Shown here piece after piece: positions 1-10,949 of a DNA stretch of 64,000 nt; within the stretch, counting starts at the first letter, position 1; each line of letters starts with the position of its first letter. Source of the stretch: Metellina segmentata (taxonomy: Eukaryota > Arthropoda > Arachnida > Araneae > Tetragnathidae); NCBI GenBank assembly GCA_947359465.1, contig OX375881.1:122027967-122091966 (forward strand). Direction: 5' to 3'. The position numbers were made by a program, and so were the translations under genes. The notes under the pieces were generated by a model. It had not been told where the DNA came from, did not search any database, and saw only the letters and a program-made list of their open reading frames with translations.

Positions 1-700
1 GTAAACCGTCTGAGAGTTAAAAAACGAGCGCTTTTCCTCTGTTTAAAAAGTAGTTTCTACGATAAATATGATATCTGTGAATCCTTTTAGTCAGAAAATG
101 CAACATTAATTTCCGTGAAGATGAATGAATGCTCGCTCCGCAATCTAAAAAAATACAAAATTTGAATGACCAACTTCTGATTGCATCGAATTTATTTATG
201 AACCAATTTAAAAATTAATTTTACCGTAAGAAAGAGTGTATTCTAAGCTTTCACGAGGTATCTTAAATTTTAAAAACTAGTAGTATTTATGTATAGATAT
301 TACAAATTTAGTTTTCTATCGGAAATTACGATCTAAAAGTTCCGAAAATTGTATGACCAACATTTAATTCCATCGACTTTATTTATTAACCAATTAAAAA
401 ATAATAATTGTACCATAAGAAATAGTATAATAGTATAATCTAAGGAAGTCAGTGATGTTTTCAAATTTAAAAATAATAGAATTAATCTATGATATAACAT
501 TTTTAACAAAATGCAGCAACAATATCCCAATATTCCAAAATTTGTGTGACTAACTTTTGATTGTATCGAATTTAGTTATTAACCAACTTTAAAAACAATT
601 ATACCGTAAGAAAGAATACATTATAAGGTATTGTGCCATGTTTTCAATTTTAAAAACTAATAGTAATAGGATATAAATATGACAGTTTTAAAAAAAATAA
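1..700. repeat. Degenerate tandem repeat, about 190-bp period
   Basis: At least three diverged copies of one AT-rich unit lie in a row. Landmarks recur in order: a GACCAAC-like word (about 168, 355 and 548), an ATTAACCAA-like word, ACCGTAAGAAA (about 222, 412 and 606), then a run resembling TTTTAAAAACTAGTAG. Spacing is about 187 and 193 bp. No coding potential is visible. It could be decayed satellite DNA or a duplicated piece of a transposon. Confidence 0.6.
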
Positions 701-1198
701 CGAATCTTTACTGATTTTTCTCGAATTTCAAAAAAATATTATCAGGAACCAAATTGAAATTTAAAAAAAAACTCGAAGAGCTGCAAAAATTCACGTTTAG
801 AGGAACACTGAAAAAATTACGACGGAAGACTGAAAATGTGTTTTGCTCACTCGCGTTAGAAATTTCGCTTTTTCAATTTTGACACTGAATAAACCCTAAA
901 CTAATCGCCGCTTTGGAAAAAATCATCAAAATTGTCCAGGGAACACGATGAAGAACAAACCATATTAATTTTGTAGTTTTCTGATCCGTACTTTTTCGGG
1001 AGACTGTCTAAGAATCGAGCTAAACAACACAGTTTTCAATCCTGCGATAGCGGCGGTAATTTTTTTTTTAATATAGAGAGATATCTTGACGACAGGGTGT
1101 AAAATGATTTCACCATCTGTTACAAGTGAACTAATAATACTGCCTAATACTCTTAACTGCAAACAAAAGGCTACAGTCGAAACTACCTGTTATTGGAC
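701..1198. other. AT-rich spacer, nothing recognised
   Basis: No conserved reading frame, terminal repeat or RNA-like structure was recognised here. The short reading frame on the minus strand has no recognisable motif and looks fortuitous. Confidence 0.5.
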
Positions 1199-1397
1199 GG
1201 TAGGTAGCAAGGTATTTTAATTAACGTCAAAATGGTGCATGGCAACGGGCTTGGCGACGGTCTGGGATTAATTCCTAAATTAAGGATACGAGGACAACCC
1301 CACGTTATTTTGAACCACGGTCAGATGACTAGGTCACAGTTGAGCTGCAACCCCACCCTCCAAACTTTTCCACACCACTCCAACTTGTGCTCGAAGT
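1199..1397 (-). mobile_element. SINE, 5'-truncated, minus strand
   Basis: This copy matches the body and 3' tail of the SINE family repeated throughout the window. In SINE orientation it has the 'TCATCTGACCGTGGTTC' block, the 'GGTGTTGTCCTCGGAT'-like block and a 3' tail ending in a TACCTACC-type repeat (GGTAGGTA on the plus strand at 1199). The tRNA-like head is missing. It lies head to head with the next SINE. Confidence 0.75.
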
Positions 1398-1424
1398 ATA
1401 GTGTATGTGCTACCCCTTGCTGCA

Positions 1425-1738
1425 TTGGGCAGCCGTAGGACAGTTGGAAGAGGAACGGATAAACAGCAGAATGGTTACGAGTTCGAATCTGACTAAAAAG
1501 CGTCGGATATATGGGGTCAGGTGTATGTTAAATCTTTCTTGGCATCCAATGTCTTCATGTTGGCGTGATGTGAAAGTTACGAGAATGGGGTAACAGCTCA
1601 AGTGTGACTTCGTCTTCTGACCGTGGTTCAATATTTTGTGGTGGTGCCCTCGGATCTTACCACACGGGTTTGTTCCCGGATCGTTATCAATAGCATGTTG
1701 CGTTACTCCAGTTTAATGCTAATTAATATACCTACCCA
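1425..1738 (+). mobile_element. SINE with tRNA-like head (type II), plus strand
   Basis: The head contains a B-box-like GAGTTCGAATCT. It is followed by the family body (CATGTTGGCGTG, GAATGGGGTAACAGCTCA, TCTTCTGACCGTGGTTC) and the tail 'AATTAATATACCTACCC'. Divergence from other copies is substantial, so it is an old copy. Reading frames across it are shadows of the repeat, not genes. Confidence 0.75.
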
Positions 1739-1740
1739 GT

Positions 1741-1803
1741 CGTTATCTCTGAGAGGCACCTCGTCAGAAGCAAAACTGACCAGATCTTGATGGATGAGAT
1801 ATC
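1741..1803. repeat. Dispersed GAGATATC-motif repeat fragment
   Basis: Contains 'CTGACCAGATCTTGATGG' followed by GAGATATC. The same word order recurs near 4.98-5.1, 16.6-16.7, 18.9-19.4, 51.5-51.65 and 52.85 kb. This copy abuts the left end of the mariner-type element. The nature of the parent repeat is unknown. Confidence 0.45.
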
Positions 1804-2248
1804 TATAGAGGTTGTTCGCACATTTTTTAGACGATTTTGGTTAGCGGTAATAAAAAATCGTTTGCTGCAAAAGAAATAATTGCAGTTGTACTATGTTTTT
1901 AATAGTCAAAATTATCGTCTGCGGCTTGAGAGGTTTGTTTTTACTCAAAATGGCGTTTTTAACGAAGCAGTGGTTCGAAGGCTATATTTATGCTCTTTCC
2001 GAAGAGAAATATTCATATTTCGTTACCCAAAAACGATGTGAGAGTCATGGTTTTGTGGTATCTAAGGCGTTGATAGGTAATATCGTCAACAAAAAAGGAA
2101 AAAAAACGTCAAATTGGAGCATCAAGTGGGACAAAAATTCCAAACAAATATCCAAGGAAGAAACGGACAACTTCGACTATTGCAAAGGTACGTTGTTTAA
2201 TGTTAAAAGAAAATCCCCCTAGTCAAAGGACAGTTGCAAAATCATTAA

Positions 2249-3691
2249 GGGGACCGGGAAGGCCCTATCTCCTCCATGTTAAATTCACGAAATTCAAGAC
2301 CCTTTTTCTCAATAACTATAATAGTAATCAACACAAAATTTTTATGGTGGTTAGACTGATATGTTATACAAACTTCAAGAGCTCACTTTTTTTTTATTTA
2401 AAATTTTTAATTTTATAGAAATTTTTAACTGAATATCACTTTTTAGATAACATTTTTTAACACATTTAAATTTCTAAAAAATCCAATTTTCAAAAAAATC
2501 AAAAAATGCCCGTGTTAAAATCTTTAGAGATATAACACAAATTTGTCATAAAAATATTATGTCATTATGTTCAGTAGATTCTGAGAAAATGGGGCATGAA
2601 TCTTAAAAATCTAAGTTTTGAGAAAAATGGATTTCAACATTTCAAATGAATTTTTATAAATAATTTTACGTCTAATCTTAATGAAATTCTGATTTATATA
2701 AAGGGTGATCGCTTTCATTTTTAATACATGTATCTTCAAATTTTTTTTGTGCTTTTCTTTCTATGGCGGGCCTTTTTACTGTATTCGGAGAGTTTTCGCT
2801 CTCCATCGATAACACGGTCTTAGTCCAGTTTTCTCAAAAATTTGTATAAAATGGCAGCCTGGATTGATTTTAACTCTAGACAATGTATAGCACTTTATAA
2901 TATTTCCACTGTTGCAGCAGGAAACAGCATCAAACACTCCCAGTTTTAAAGTTTGGATGGTTACAAACACATTTTTTGGAACGCGAGTCCAAATCACATT
3001 GTTCACCGATTCATTTGGGTTTTGAGTCTTTCCGTGAACACATTTTTTCAACAATTTTGGATTCGCCAAGTCTCTGAAATTTGATTTAATTGTCTTCAAA
3101 ATGTAGGCAGTATAAGGCAATATGTGTGTGTTTATCATGGTAATACACATCACTCTTTTAGCTACAGCACGTTGAAATTTCCACCAGCTTTCATTCCCAA
3201 CTGGACAAAGACCGTGATTTGGATTTAAGTTACTTGACAGTAAATAAAAATATTCTGCCCAGACAGATTGTTGCATATTGTGCAGAAAACCAACATTTAT
3301 CCTTATTGCTAGTCCATAACAGATCAAATGTCATGTCTCAGAAAAGCTAACTTATATCGCATGGTAAAACTAATAAAAATAGTTAGAAAAAAACTGAATG
3401 ATTACAGTTTACTGTTACCAGATTATCGAAAATAATTTGAGTAAAGTAAAGTAAAAAATATAATATACATTTTTGAGCAACAAAGATTAGAAATGTCCAC
3501 AAACGGTTTGTTTACAATTGATAGGCCGTGTCAGATGTGAAGTGCTTATTGGAAACGTACATAATTTTCAAACGTCCTCTTATTCTATTACCTAGTGTGA
3601 TATATCATTGGAAAGAGGAGATTTTGAACTATATAAAGGAGCAATAAAATATAAATTTATTTTTTAGTCGAATTTTGCTTTCCAGGTCCCC
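2249..3691 (-). mobile_element. TTAA-flanked DNA transposon, internally deleted (1443 bp)
   Basis: TTAA occurs directly before 2249 (2245-2248) and directly after 3691 (3692-3695). The ends are inverted repeats: GGGGACCGGGAAGG on the left, and the reverse complement of the right end begins GGGGACCTGGAAAG. TTAA target duplication is known for piggyBac and Kolobok elements; the coding remnant is not piggyBac-like. The element carries only the C-terminal part of the transposase seen in full at 27.3-28.9 kb. It sits inside the mariner gene. Confidence 0.85.
2776..3327 (-). pseudogene. Mutator-like transposase C-terminal fragment
   Basis: The 183-residue reading frame aligns by eye with the C-terminal third of the protein at 27257-28936. 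Shared landmarks in order are NMQQSV, HGLCPVGNESWWKFQRA (against HGQCSIGKDS...QRA), LLKKCVHGKTQNPNESVN, WTRVPKNVFVTIQTLKLGV and INPG. The N-terminal zinc-ribbon and catalytic regions are absent from this copy. I identify the family as the arthropod 'Mutator-like transposase' domain (Pfam Mutator, PF20700) from memory. Confidence 0.75.
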
Positions 3692-4566
3692 TTAAAATGC
3701 TCGGTGTCAACTGTAAACAAAGTGATAAACGTTGATTTAAATCTTAAGAAAGCGAAAAAACGCAATGTGCATCGTCTTTCTTCAAAGCATATCGCTGAAC
3801 GCAGGAAACGCAGCCGAATTCTATATGAGAAACACTAATCCAAAGAAATATGGAAAAAAATTGTCCCAACAGATGAATCATGGGTGTATTTAAATGATTG
3901 CAGCAAAAAAAGAGCCATTTATTATCATAAAAGGGGAGAAAAAAAATGTAAGTACATGGTTCACAGAATCGAAAGAAAGTTTTTCTAAGGTATTCATGAT
4001 TGTTGCTGGTTTTTGATATAGTGGCAAGTTAAAAATAAAGAGAGTGGAAAAAAATGTCAAGATTAACTCCAAATACTATCAGGAACATATTTTATCACCA
4101 ATTTTTCTGAATGAAATACCATCGCTTTACCCACAGTGCCATCAATCTGTGGAACTCCATCAAAAAAAACTAGCAGTCACACATCAAAATCCACTGAAAA
4201 TTTCCTAAAAGAAATGAAACAAAAAAACAGGTGTATCAAGGCCATACCCTTCACTGATATCCCAACTAAATCTCCCGATGTATCACCTATGGATTTTTGT
4301 GCTTTCGTACTTTTAAAATCTGCATTATCCAAACGTTGTCCAACAACCCTTTCAGGACTCTGGAAAGCTGTTCAGGAGGAATGGGATAGTATACCCCTTC
4401 TGACACTTCAAAAGGCATTATTATCCTGGAAATTCCGGAGTCGAAAGGTAGTTCAGAATAAGGGCTATCAAATACAACATTTAAAACACAAGAATTTTAT
4501 GTAATTTAGTTTTGTGAATACAATATACACTGTCTACAAAATGTGTGAATAGCCTCTGTATATCTA

Positions 4567-4955
4567 GTTGCTTTGGACTGTTTGAATCGTCTCACTCCCA
4601 CTGAGGTCCACTCCCTGGGAAAACAGCGTTTGCTTTCCGTGTGGCACCGAACGCCATCCCACCATTGGTATGCTGGCAACCGCCCTGGACTATCAATCTC
4701 ATGCTGTGGCCCTCGGCCTTTCCAATCGGCCATGGCCATATTTCGAAGTGGCCATCTTAAATGTATAAAATTTCAGAACGGGAAGATAATTTTCCCTTGT
4801 TCCTGTCAGTCCTGGTCACCTTCTCTGTCTTGGCGCTTCGTATAAGCAGCTGTTGGTTGATCAGGACTTTTTGCAAGTATATGGGGATCTGGCACGACGG
4901 GGCCTTCTGGACCTGGTGTAGGCTTTCCTACACCAGGGGGATGTGCAACAACAAC
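4567..4955 (+). pseudogene. LINE polyprotein C-terminal tail fragment
   Basis: The plus strand reads CLNRLTPTEVHSLGKQRLLS, then VWHRTPSHHWYAGNRPGLSI, then FRSGHLKCIKFQNGKIIFP, with a frameshift into YKQLLVDQDFLQVYGDLARR near 4850 and a stop after LLDLV. This resembles the C-terminal tail that follows the RNase H domain in non-LTR retrotransposon polyproteins of spiders; identification is from memory. Upstream RT and RNase H domains are absent. It begins immediately after the mariner right end. Confidence 0.6.
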
Positions 4956-4974
4956 ATATCTAGTTGACTTTCGT

Positions 4975-5115
4975 CACTAGATGAAAGCTGACCAGAACTT
5001 GATCTCGTCGTCATAAAAATACTATCAATATCTTGGCGACGAAATATGTCGTCGTTTGTAAAGTCGATCTGATATTTATGGGCAAGATATCTCGTTGAAT
5101 CCACTTGGAGGGTGA
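4975..5115. repeat. Dispersed GAGATATC-motif repeat
   Basis: Contains CTGACCAGAACTTGATCTCG, ATATCTTGGCGACGAAATAT and GGGCAAGATATCTCGTTGAA in order, followed by a CCACTTGGAGGGT-like word. The same arrangement recurs in several places in the window. No protein signal. Confidence 0.5.
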
Positions 5116-5251
5116 GGAATTTTAGGGTTTACAGCTGCTAATTTGCAGTGAAATAAAATTAAGTACGAGGATGTTTTGTCTGTAATAATAGTTTTTACTA
5201 AAACTTTTGTCATTAATTTTAAGATGTGTCAGTTTCTCTGTTGCCTAAATA

Positions 5252-5460
5252 CACTGTATAACAAACAAAAATCGACGCACCAAGAAGGAGTAGAACGATT
5301 GCAATAAAAATGGGTGGACGTGAAGAATATACATAGATAAACAAACGATTCAAATTTCAGAACAATAGAATGATTTTCTTCAGAGTTTGACCTTTAGAAA
5401 GAGAGGAAGGATCGAGCCCGACACAACTCCTTCTTGCGCCTATTGTTTTGTTAGAAAGTG
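5252..5460. mobile_element. Tc1/mariner-type MITE (209 bp)
   Basis: A TA dinucleotide flanks both ends (5250-5251 and 5461-5462). The left end CACTGTATAACAAACAAAAA...AAGAAGGAGT matches the reverse complement of the right end, CACTTTCTAACAAAACAATA...AAGAAGGAGT, over about 36 bp with a few differences. The interior is too short to encode anything. It looks like an internally deleted Tc1-family element. Confidence 0.75.
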
Positions 5461-5462
5461 TA

Positions 5463-5966
5463 TATCGTGACACAACAGACCCACTGCAAAGGATATAATA
5501 GCAGTTTTTCTTACAGTTCTATTTTTATTTTTACATTTTTCGTCAATAATATTTCTGTTTATAGTTCTGTTTGATGTATTTATGAACCTTTTATACCAAA
5601 AGCAATAAATATTACGGGATGTCCTGACGTATATTCATTGCTTAGTCATACAATGTAGATCCAATAAAGATTTTGTATATTTAAGGTGTACGTACTCACT
5701 AGTTAGTTTGAACATTAGAGGAATATCAGGACAGGATAGGTGATACTGTGTCCCATCAACTATTTTTTACCTTATCCATGGTACTTCTCCCCAGGATTAG
5801 AAAACTATTTCGATTTCCTATATTCATTTGATAGCGACTGTAAATGTTGCACTGTAATGTAAATGTAGGACAAAATGTATCCAAACGACGAACAGAAAAA
5901 ACCGGAAAACAATAAAATTCCAGCAATCCAGAAAAATAATATTCGTTCGTGTTAATAGTTGTTTAT
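5463..5966. other. AT-rich spacer, nothing recognised
   Basis: No reading frame with a recognisable motif, no terminal repeats and no SINE fragments were seen here. Confidence 0.5.
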
Positions 5967-5967
5967 T

Positions 5968-6635
5968 AATTTTAACTTTAAAAATTCAGTTTTTTTCACA
6001 GTAAGTCATTGGTTTATGCTTAAAGCCATTTCAGTGAGAAAAAATCATATTAATATAATTATTAATTATCTAATTAAGATATAATAACTTAGTTAGCATG
6101 TTTTTTTAACAGTGATATCTCAAATTCAAATTGTCTAGGAATACAATTCTAGTTGGAAATTATTTCCAATATTATTTTTCATGTTTTGACCGTCGATCAA
6201 GTTGTTAGAGAGAACAGTTTTCTGTTGCAATTTTTTTCGCCAAAGATGCATAAAAAAATCAAGGTTTTTTTTCTGGAAATTTAGGATTTAAGAATTCATT
6301 AAATTTTTTCCGACAATATCTCTGATTGAGGGTCAAAACATCCACTGTATTATATATATGTATATTATATTGATACAAAACTAATTAAAATAGATTCATT
6401 TTTTGAGCTATCACTGTTTGAACAAAACATCCTATTGGAAAAACTAATTTCTTCAGAAATGGTGTTTAAAGTTTTGGACGAATGTTTGTTCCTGGTGAGA
6501 GTACCTAACAAAAACCCTTGGAACTAAAAAAGTATTTCGAATATTTGCAAGATCTTGGTATCGTTTGAAAGCTTAAAAATTGAAAAATGTTTGGAAGCAA
6601 TAAAAAAATGTAGAATTTCTGTTCGATTTTCAGGA
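5968..6635. repeat. Foldback-like dispersed repeat, copy 1
   Basis: This block is homologous to 49655-50310 along its length, for example TTGGTTTATGCTTAA..., TTCTAGTTGGAA...TATTTCC, CAAAAACCCTTG and TTTCTGTTCGAT. Within the copy, inner segments are inverted: AACAGTGATATCTCAAA near 6111 pairs with TTGAGCTATCACTGTT near 6402, and ATGTTTTGACC near 6181 pairs with GGTCAAAACAT near 6321. It is non-coding and could fold into a long imperfect hairpin. Confidence 0.7.
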
Positions 6636-6773
6636 TTTTTAATCTGTACATACACTTTAATTATAATGTTTTAAATAAATTAACTAATCAATTATTACTA
6701 TTTTGTTATTAGTGCCCATCAGCGTTTTGCTATTTCCCTTGTTTAACAGAATATTTGAATGATACAAATTATA

Positions 6774-8227
6774 CAGGGTGTTTCAGTGAACCGTTTCAGA
6801 ACTTCTAAGAGGGGTAGGGTACATCCTGACAACTCGAAATCATATAGCAATGTGGGGTCGGAAATGCTTTCCTGAAGCGGTATTGTACACAGAAGCACCG
6901 TAATAAAAAGAGACCGTAAGTGAGAAATCGTTTTAATAATACATGAAAAGAAGCAAAAGGTACATGGATTAAAGTAAGTGTTCGAAGTTTCTTCCACGGG
7001 CTACAATGCACGCCTCATATCTCCGACGCATGGACATCCGAACATTCTGGAATACTCCAGGCATGTTTCGAATTTCTCCGGCAGCAACTGCAATTCTTGC
7101 AACCAGCTCCTCAACATTGTCAACAGGGGTGTCATAAACTAGCGATTTCAGATGACCCCAGAAATAAAAATCAAGACATGATAGGTCGGGTGACCGAGCA
7201 GGCCATCGCACGGGACCACCACGTCCGATCCACTGCTGACTAAATGTGACATCCAGGTAGTTACGAACATCTCCGCTATAATGGGCAGGGGCTCCATCGT
7301 GTTGGAACCACATTGTCTGTTGCGTCGATGCAGAAATCTGTTCATCTCTCAAAAGTTGTGGTAATACTTGCTGCAGAAAGAGCAAGTAGTTAGGTCCGGT
7401 TAGACGAGACGGTAACAGGTAAGGTCCGATGAGGTGATCTCCCATAACACCGGCCCATACATTGACCGAAAATCGAATCTGTGCTGCACGACGTCGTATT
7501 GCATGCGGGTTCTCGACCGAACAGATATGGTCGTTATGCGAGTTGAAAATTCCTTCCCTTGTGAAGGATGCCTCATCGGAAAACAACACTTCAGCAGGAA
7601 AAAGGGGATTTGTAGCACATTTTCCAAGGTACCACTGTGCGAAAGCAATACGAGGTGCATAATCCTCCGGTTGCTGTGTCTGGACACGCTGCACGTGAAA
7701 CGGATGGATGTCTTCTTCTCGGATAATCCTCCAGACGCTGCAATGGGAAACCCGACTGCATTTGCTACACTTCGTGTACTCGTTCTTGGATTCCCCTGTA
7801 CATGCTGCAGCACATTCTGTTCGACGACTGCAGTCCGTGCTGTTCTTACCCTGTCCCTGTCAGCTCTTTCTAATGAACCTGTCTCAGCTAACCTCTGGTG
7901 CAGTCTTGCAAAGAAATTATGACTGGGGATACGCCTCGTCGGATATCGTTCCGCGTAAAAACGCTGTGCGGCTGGCCCACTACAATTTGCAGCCCCGTAC
8001 GCCAAATGCATATCGGCTAACTCTGCGATCGTGTAATCATCCATCCTACTAACTTGGCGTTCTTGTGCGAAATGAAGATTCCCTACACGAAAGCTCGGGA
8101 TTTTCGCACAACGCCATCTACCGCGTCAGGAAAGCATTTCTGACTGCCCATTGGTATATGATTTTGGTTCGTCAGGATGTACCCTACCCCTCTTAGAAGT
8201 TCTGAAACGGTTCACTGAAACACCCTG
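6774..8227 (-). mobile_element. DD41D mariner-superfamily transposon, nearly intact (1454 bp)
   Basis: The termini are perfect 57-bp inverted repeats (6774-6830 and 8171-8227), beginning CAGGGTGTTTCAGTGAACCG. TA lies on both sides (6772-6773 and 8228-8229). The interior carries one transposase gene on the minus strand with a single frameshift. Identical terminal repeats point to recent insertion compared with the other DNA transposons here. Confidence 0.92.
6969..8044 (-). pseudogene. DD41D transposase, one frameshift
   Basis: Start at 8044 (MDDYTIAELADMHLAYGAAN) gives the DUF4817-like helix-turn-helix N-terminus found in many arthropod transposases. The frame runs about 99 codons to SVANAVGFP. 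One base appears to be missing near 7743-7748, and the adjacent frame then continues HCSVWRIIREEDIHPFH and on to the stop at 6969. Catalytic motifs are VLFSDEASF (first Asp), WFQHDGAPAHYSGD (second Asp) and SPDLSCLDFYFWG (third acidic residue, Asp). I count 41 residues between the second and third, hence DD41D. Total length without the indel is about 358 residues. No stop codon occurs apart from those produced by the frameshift. Confidence 0.88.
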
Positions 8228-8229
8228 TA

Positions 8230-9430
8230 TAAGTATAATTTACATCATTTCGTTATATTCTAAATTAGTATAATCTTGAAGTTAAATACTTAAAGAAATA
8301 TATACAATTTTAACACATTTTATGTATATTTTTTTATTTATAGGTATGAAGATACTATTATACGTTCGTCTCTATGGTTTCAAAGCTTATTTCTAATTCA
8401 AGATCCCGTAAAAATACTTATATCTTTCATTGGCTACAGTAGTGGTACAACTTCAAAAAATAAGTAATCAAATGTTGCAATGTGGAGAACTACATTCATA
8501 ACTGTAAACTGGTAAATATTGTATTGCTGGAAAGAAGAATTATTTTTCAGCTGGCAATGAATTTTTATGTGTTAAAGAAAACTTCAAACTCATTTTTGAA
8601 TCTTAAAATGTAGATTTTTTTTGTTAATGTATAAAATATAAATGTTTTTGCCTTTTTTATGCCATTATACGCTATATGAGTCCATTCATAAAAAATGGGT
8701 GGTTTTACTTGTACATTTTAAAAATTGTTAATTTGCATTTTAAATACTTTTTCAGGGAACATTTTTGCTGTGTTTTTGTCGCGAATTGTGGCTAGAAACT
8801 TTTTATACCTCGTGAAGTTAAAGCTTAAACGTTTCACGTTTTTTGCCTTTAGAATTTTTAAGAGAGGGCTTTTATTTCTGTTTTCCGGTACTTTGATTTC
8901 AATGGTCTATTTGATTTGTTTTACAATTTTTCCTCTTACTGTAAATAGAAGAATCACTTTTAATCATTTTTGTAAATCTTAATATCGTTTTTATTCAACC
9001 ATGCTTTTTGTTTTAATGTTACAGATAAGTTTTAAAGTGTTCTGTCAAAAAATGTAAAGTTTATAGGTATTGTTTTTTCCTATTTTCTTATCAATATCAT
9101 TTTTTAAAATTATTTATTCAATTTATTTTATTATTTTGCAACTAAACCTAAAAGAAGTCCTACCGTAATTTTTTTTAACCATTTTATTATTTCACTTCTG
9201 GGCCTAAAACGGACATTTTTAACCACGTCAATCTTCGACATTTTTAGCCTAAAAAAGAAGTGAATAAAAATTGCTGCGAAAAAAAAAATTATTCAAACTT
9301 TAACTAAACTTATATCATGATAAATATTAATGGTAAATTTAACATATTTTGTTTTTAGATTCATAGTTTAAACACATACAAATTAAAAATAACAATTTTC
9401 ATTTTTCAGATGGTAATTCACAAACATTTT
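8230..9430. other. AT-rich intergenic sequence
   Basis: About 1.2 kb of AT-rich DNA with no recognisable protein motif. A reading frame at 8725-8982 is hydrophobic and low in complexity, with no similarity I can name. No terminal repeats or SINE fragments were recognised. Confidence 0.5.
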
Positions 9431-9431
9431 C

Positions 9432-9735
9432 TACTGTCTGTTTACTACTAGAACTGCTCCCAACACAAAGTCTGGATTGTGGTGATTTCTATAGAAACGG
9501 GGATCGTTCATTTTGTGTGTGTGTGAGTAGCAGTCACATAAATTAATTTTTTTTTGGCGACTGATGGGGTTGAAATAGGGTATGATAATTTTGACAGTAA
9601 ATATATTTCCAATATGACAAACATATTTCGTTTTAAGCATCCCTTACGAAAAATTGACACTAGATCCGTTTCTAAGCCAATAGAAGGAGGCGCAGACTTT
9701 GTGACAGGATCAGTTCTCGTGATAGACAGACGATA
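9432..9735. mobile_element. MITE-like inverted-repeat element (about 304 bp)
   Basis: The left end (CTGTCTGTTTACTACTAGAA, then CTGCTCCCAACACAAAGTCTG without a break) is similar to the reverse complement of the right end (GTCTGTCTATCACGAGAACT, then GATCCTGTCACAAAGTCTG). The arms are about 43 bp and roughly 80% alike by eye. Inner words ATTTTGTGTGTGTG and GGCGACTGATGG are not repeated. No clear target duplication is visible. Confidence 0.6.
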
Positions 9736-10257
9736 ATATATATATATTCTATAATCGTGAAGACATTTGAAAGCTCATGCTTAAGTCATGTTATGCGAAA
9801 TTGGCTTTTGCTGTTTAGACGACATTAACTGCACACCATACCATTACGAATTGTTGTAACTGACTATTTTTGCACAGTTATATGTATTATATCAAAATTA
9901 CAATCGACATTATGATAATAAAAATTGCTGTGATGTTCGTGTGTTTATTTAATGAAACATGTGTTTGAAATATTATAATTTGTAGAGAATTTTTTGAAGG
10001 TTTAGAGTGTAAAAAAATTATATTTCTAATAGGTCCATCTTTGATGTGCGAGATTAAAAGTTTTTCCTCATACAGAAATTTAAATAAATATTACGATACT
10101 TAAATACAAACTCATTTATTAGAATTTGTGCTGTTTAAATTTTGAATATCGTAATGAAACTGAATAATAATTGGACAAAATACAAATTATTCCTAAAGTT
10201 TCAATACAAACTTTATACTTGTAGGGAACATAATGCTTAATCGCCTATACTTTATCT
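9736..10257. other. AT-rich spacer, nothing recognised
   Basis: AT-rich sequence including a short (TA)n tract at about 9736-9750. No gene or repeat family was recognised. Confidence 0.5.
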
Positions 10258-10949
10258 ACACTGAAGTACCAAAAGTCATGGGATACGTCATTATATCGTG
10301 CGGGATCTCCGTTTACTCAGCGAAGTGTAGCAACTCAACGTGCTATTGACTCAACAAGTCGTCGGATGTCCCCGGTAGAAATATTCAATAGGGTGGGCCG
10401 AAAAACACTTTTTTCGAAATTGTTATTCTAATAGTGCGGAAAGGGTTCTCTCTGGGTTCAATAAACATGGTGTAAAATATTTTTTTGATTGGATAATATC
10501 TTCTGCCCCCGCATCGCACTTGAATTTTGGATATTTGTATAAAAATTGGCAGTTTTTATTCGACATAGAAAATATAATTATTTTCAATATTGCTATTATA
10601 ATAGTGCGGAAGAGGTGCCCACTGGGTTCAATAAGAAAGGTGCAAAATATTTTTTCGATCGAATAATATCTTCTGTTCTCGCATCGCAATTGAAATTTTG
10701 CTATTTTTGAAGAAAATTGCACTTTTTTCGTCTTTTCATGCTCTCTGTATGTTGAGTGACTTTCTTGACAGGAAGTGAAAGGAGGGTTGGGGGGTTCACA
10801 TTTCACATTCCTCTGCAGATATATCTGAAGTAAATTTAAATCTCGACATTTACAAACTATCGACAGCTAACCATTTAATCTCTCTTACTGATCGTAAGTA
10901 CAAACAATTAACTAACTCCGTTTGTATCTAAATCATCACAAATGCAACT

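Larger units (their letters stand above)
1950..4504 (+). pseudogene. mariner-type transposase pseudogene, interrupted
   Basis: The N-terminal half (1950-2244) reads MAFLTKQWFEGYIYALSEEK and continues to a PSQRTVAK motif, resembling the helix-turn-helix DNA-binding half of a family I recall from spiders. The reading resumes after the inserted transposon at 3696 with MLGVNCK. The C-terminal half holds PTDESWV with the first catalytic Asp (about 3872), SSHTSKSTENFLKEM, and SPDVSPMDFCAF with the third catalytic Asp (about 4275-4310). The second catalytic Asp, expected just before SSHTS, is not recognisable. Several frameshifts and stops lie between 3720 and 4136. The gene is dead in three ways: insertion, frameshifts and a lost active-site residue. 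Confidence 0.8.
1804..4560 (+). mobile_element. mariner-type (IS630/Tc1/mariner) element, split by a TTAA transposon
   Basis: The ends are diverged inverted repeats: the left end around 1806 (TAGAGGTTGTTCGCACATTT) matches the reverse complement of the right end around 4533-4560 (ACAGAGGCTATTCACACATT). A TA dinucleotide lies at each boundary, as expected for this superfamily. Removing the 1443-bp TTAA element and one TTAA copy leaves about 1.31 kb, the usual size of a mariner. The exact left boundary is uncertain by 2-3 bp because the repeats have diverged. Confidence 0.75.

Noticed and set aside
8725..8982. 85-residue hydrophobic protein
   Set aside because: AT-rich, Phe/Leu-rich low-complexity translation without conserved motifs; typical of chance frames in such DNA.
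9431..9736. Two overlapping short proteins with related ends
   Set aside because: Their similarity (NPDFVLGAVLVVNR and ADFVTGSVLVIDR on opposite strands) comes from the inverted terminal repeats of one MITE-like element.
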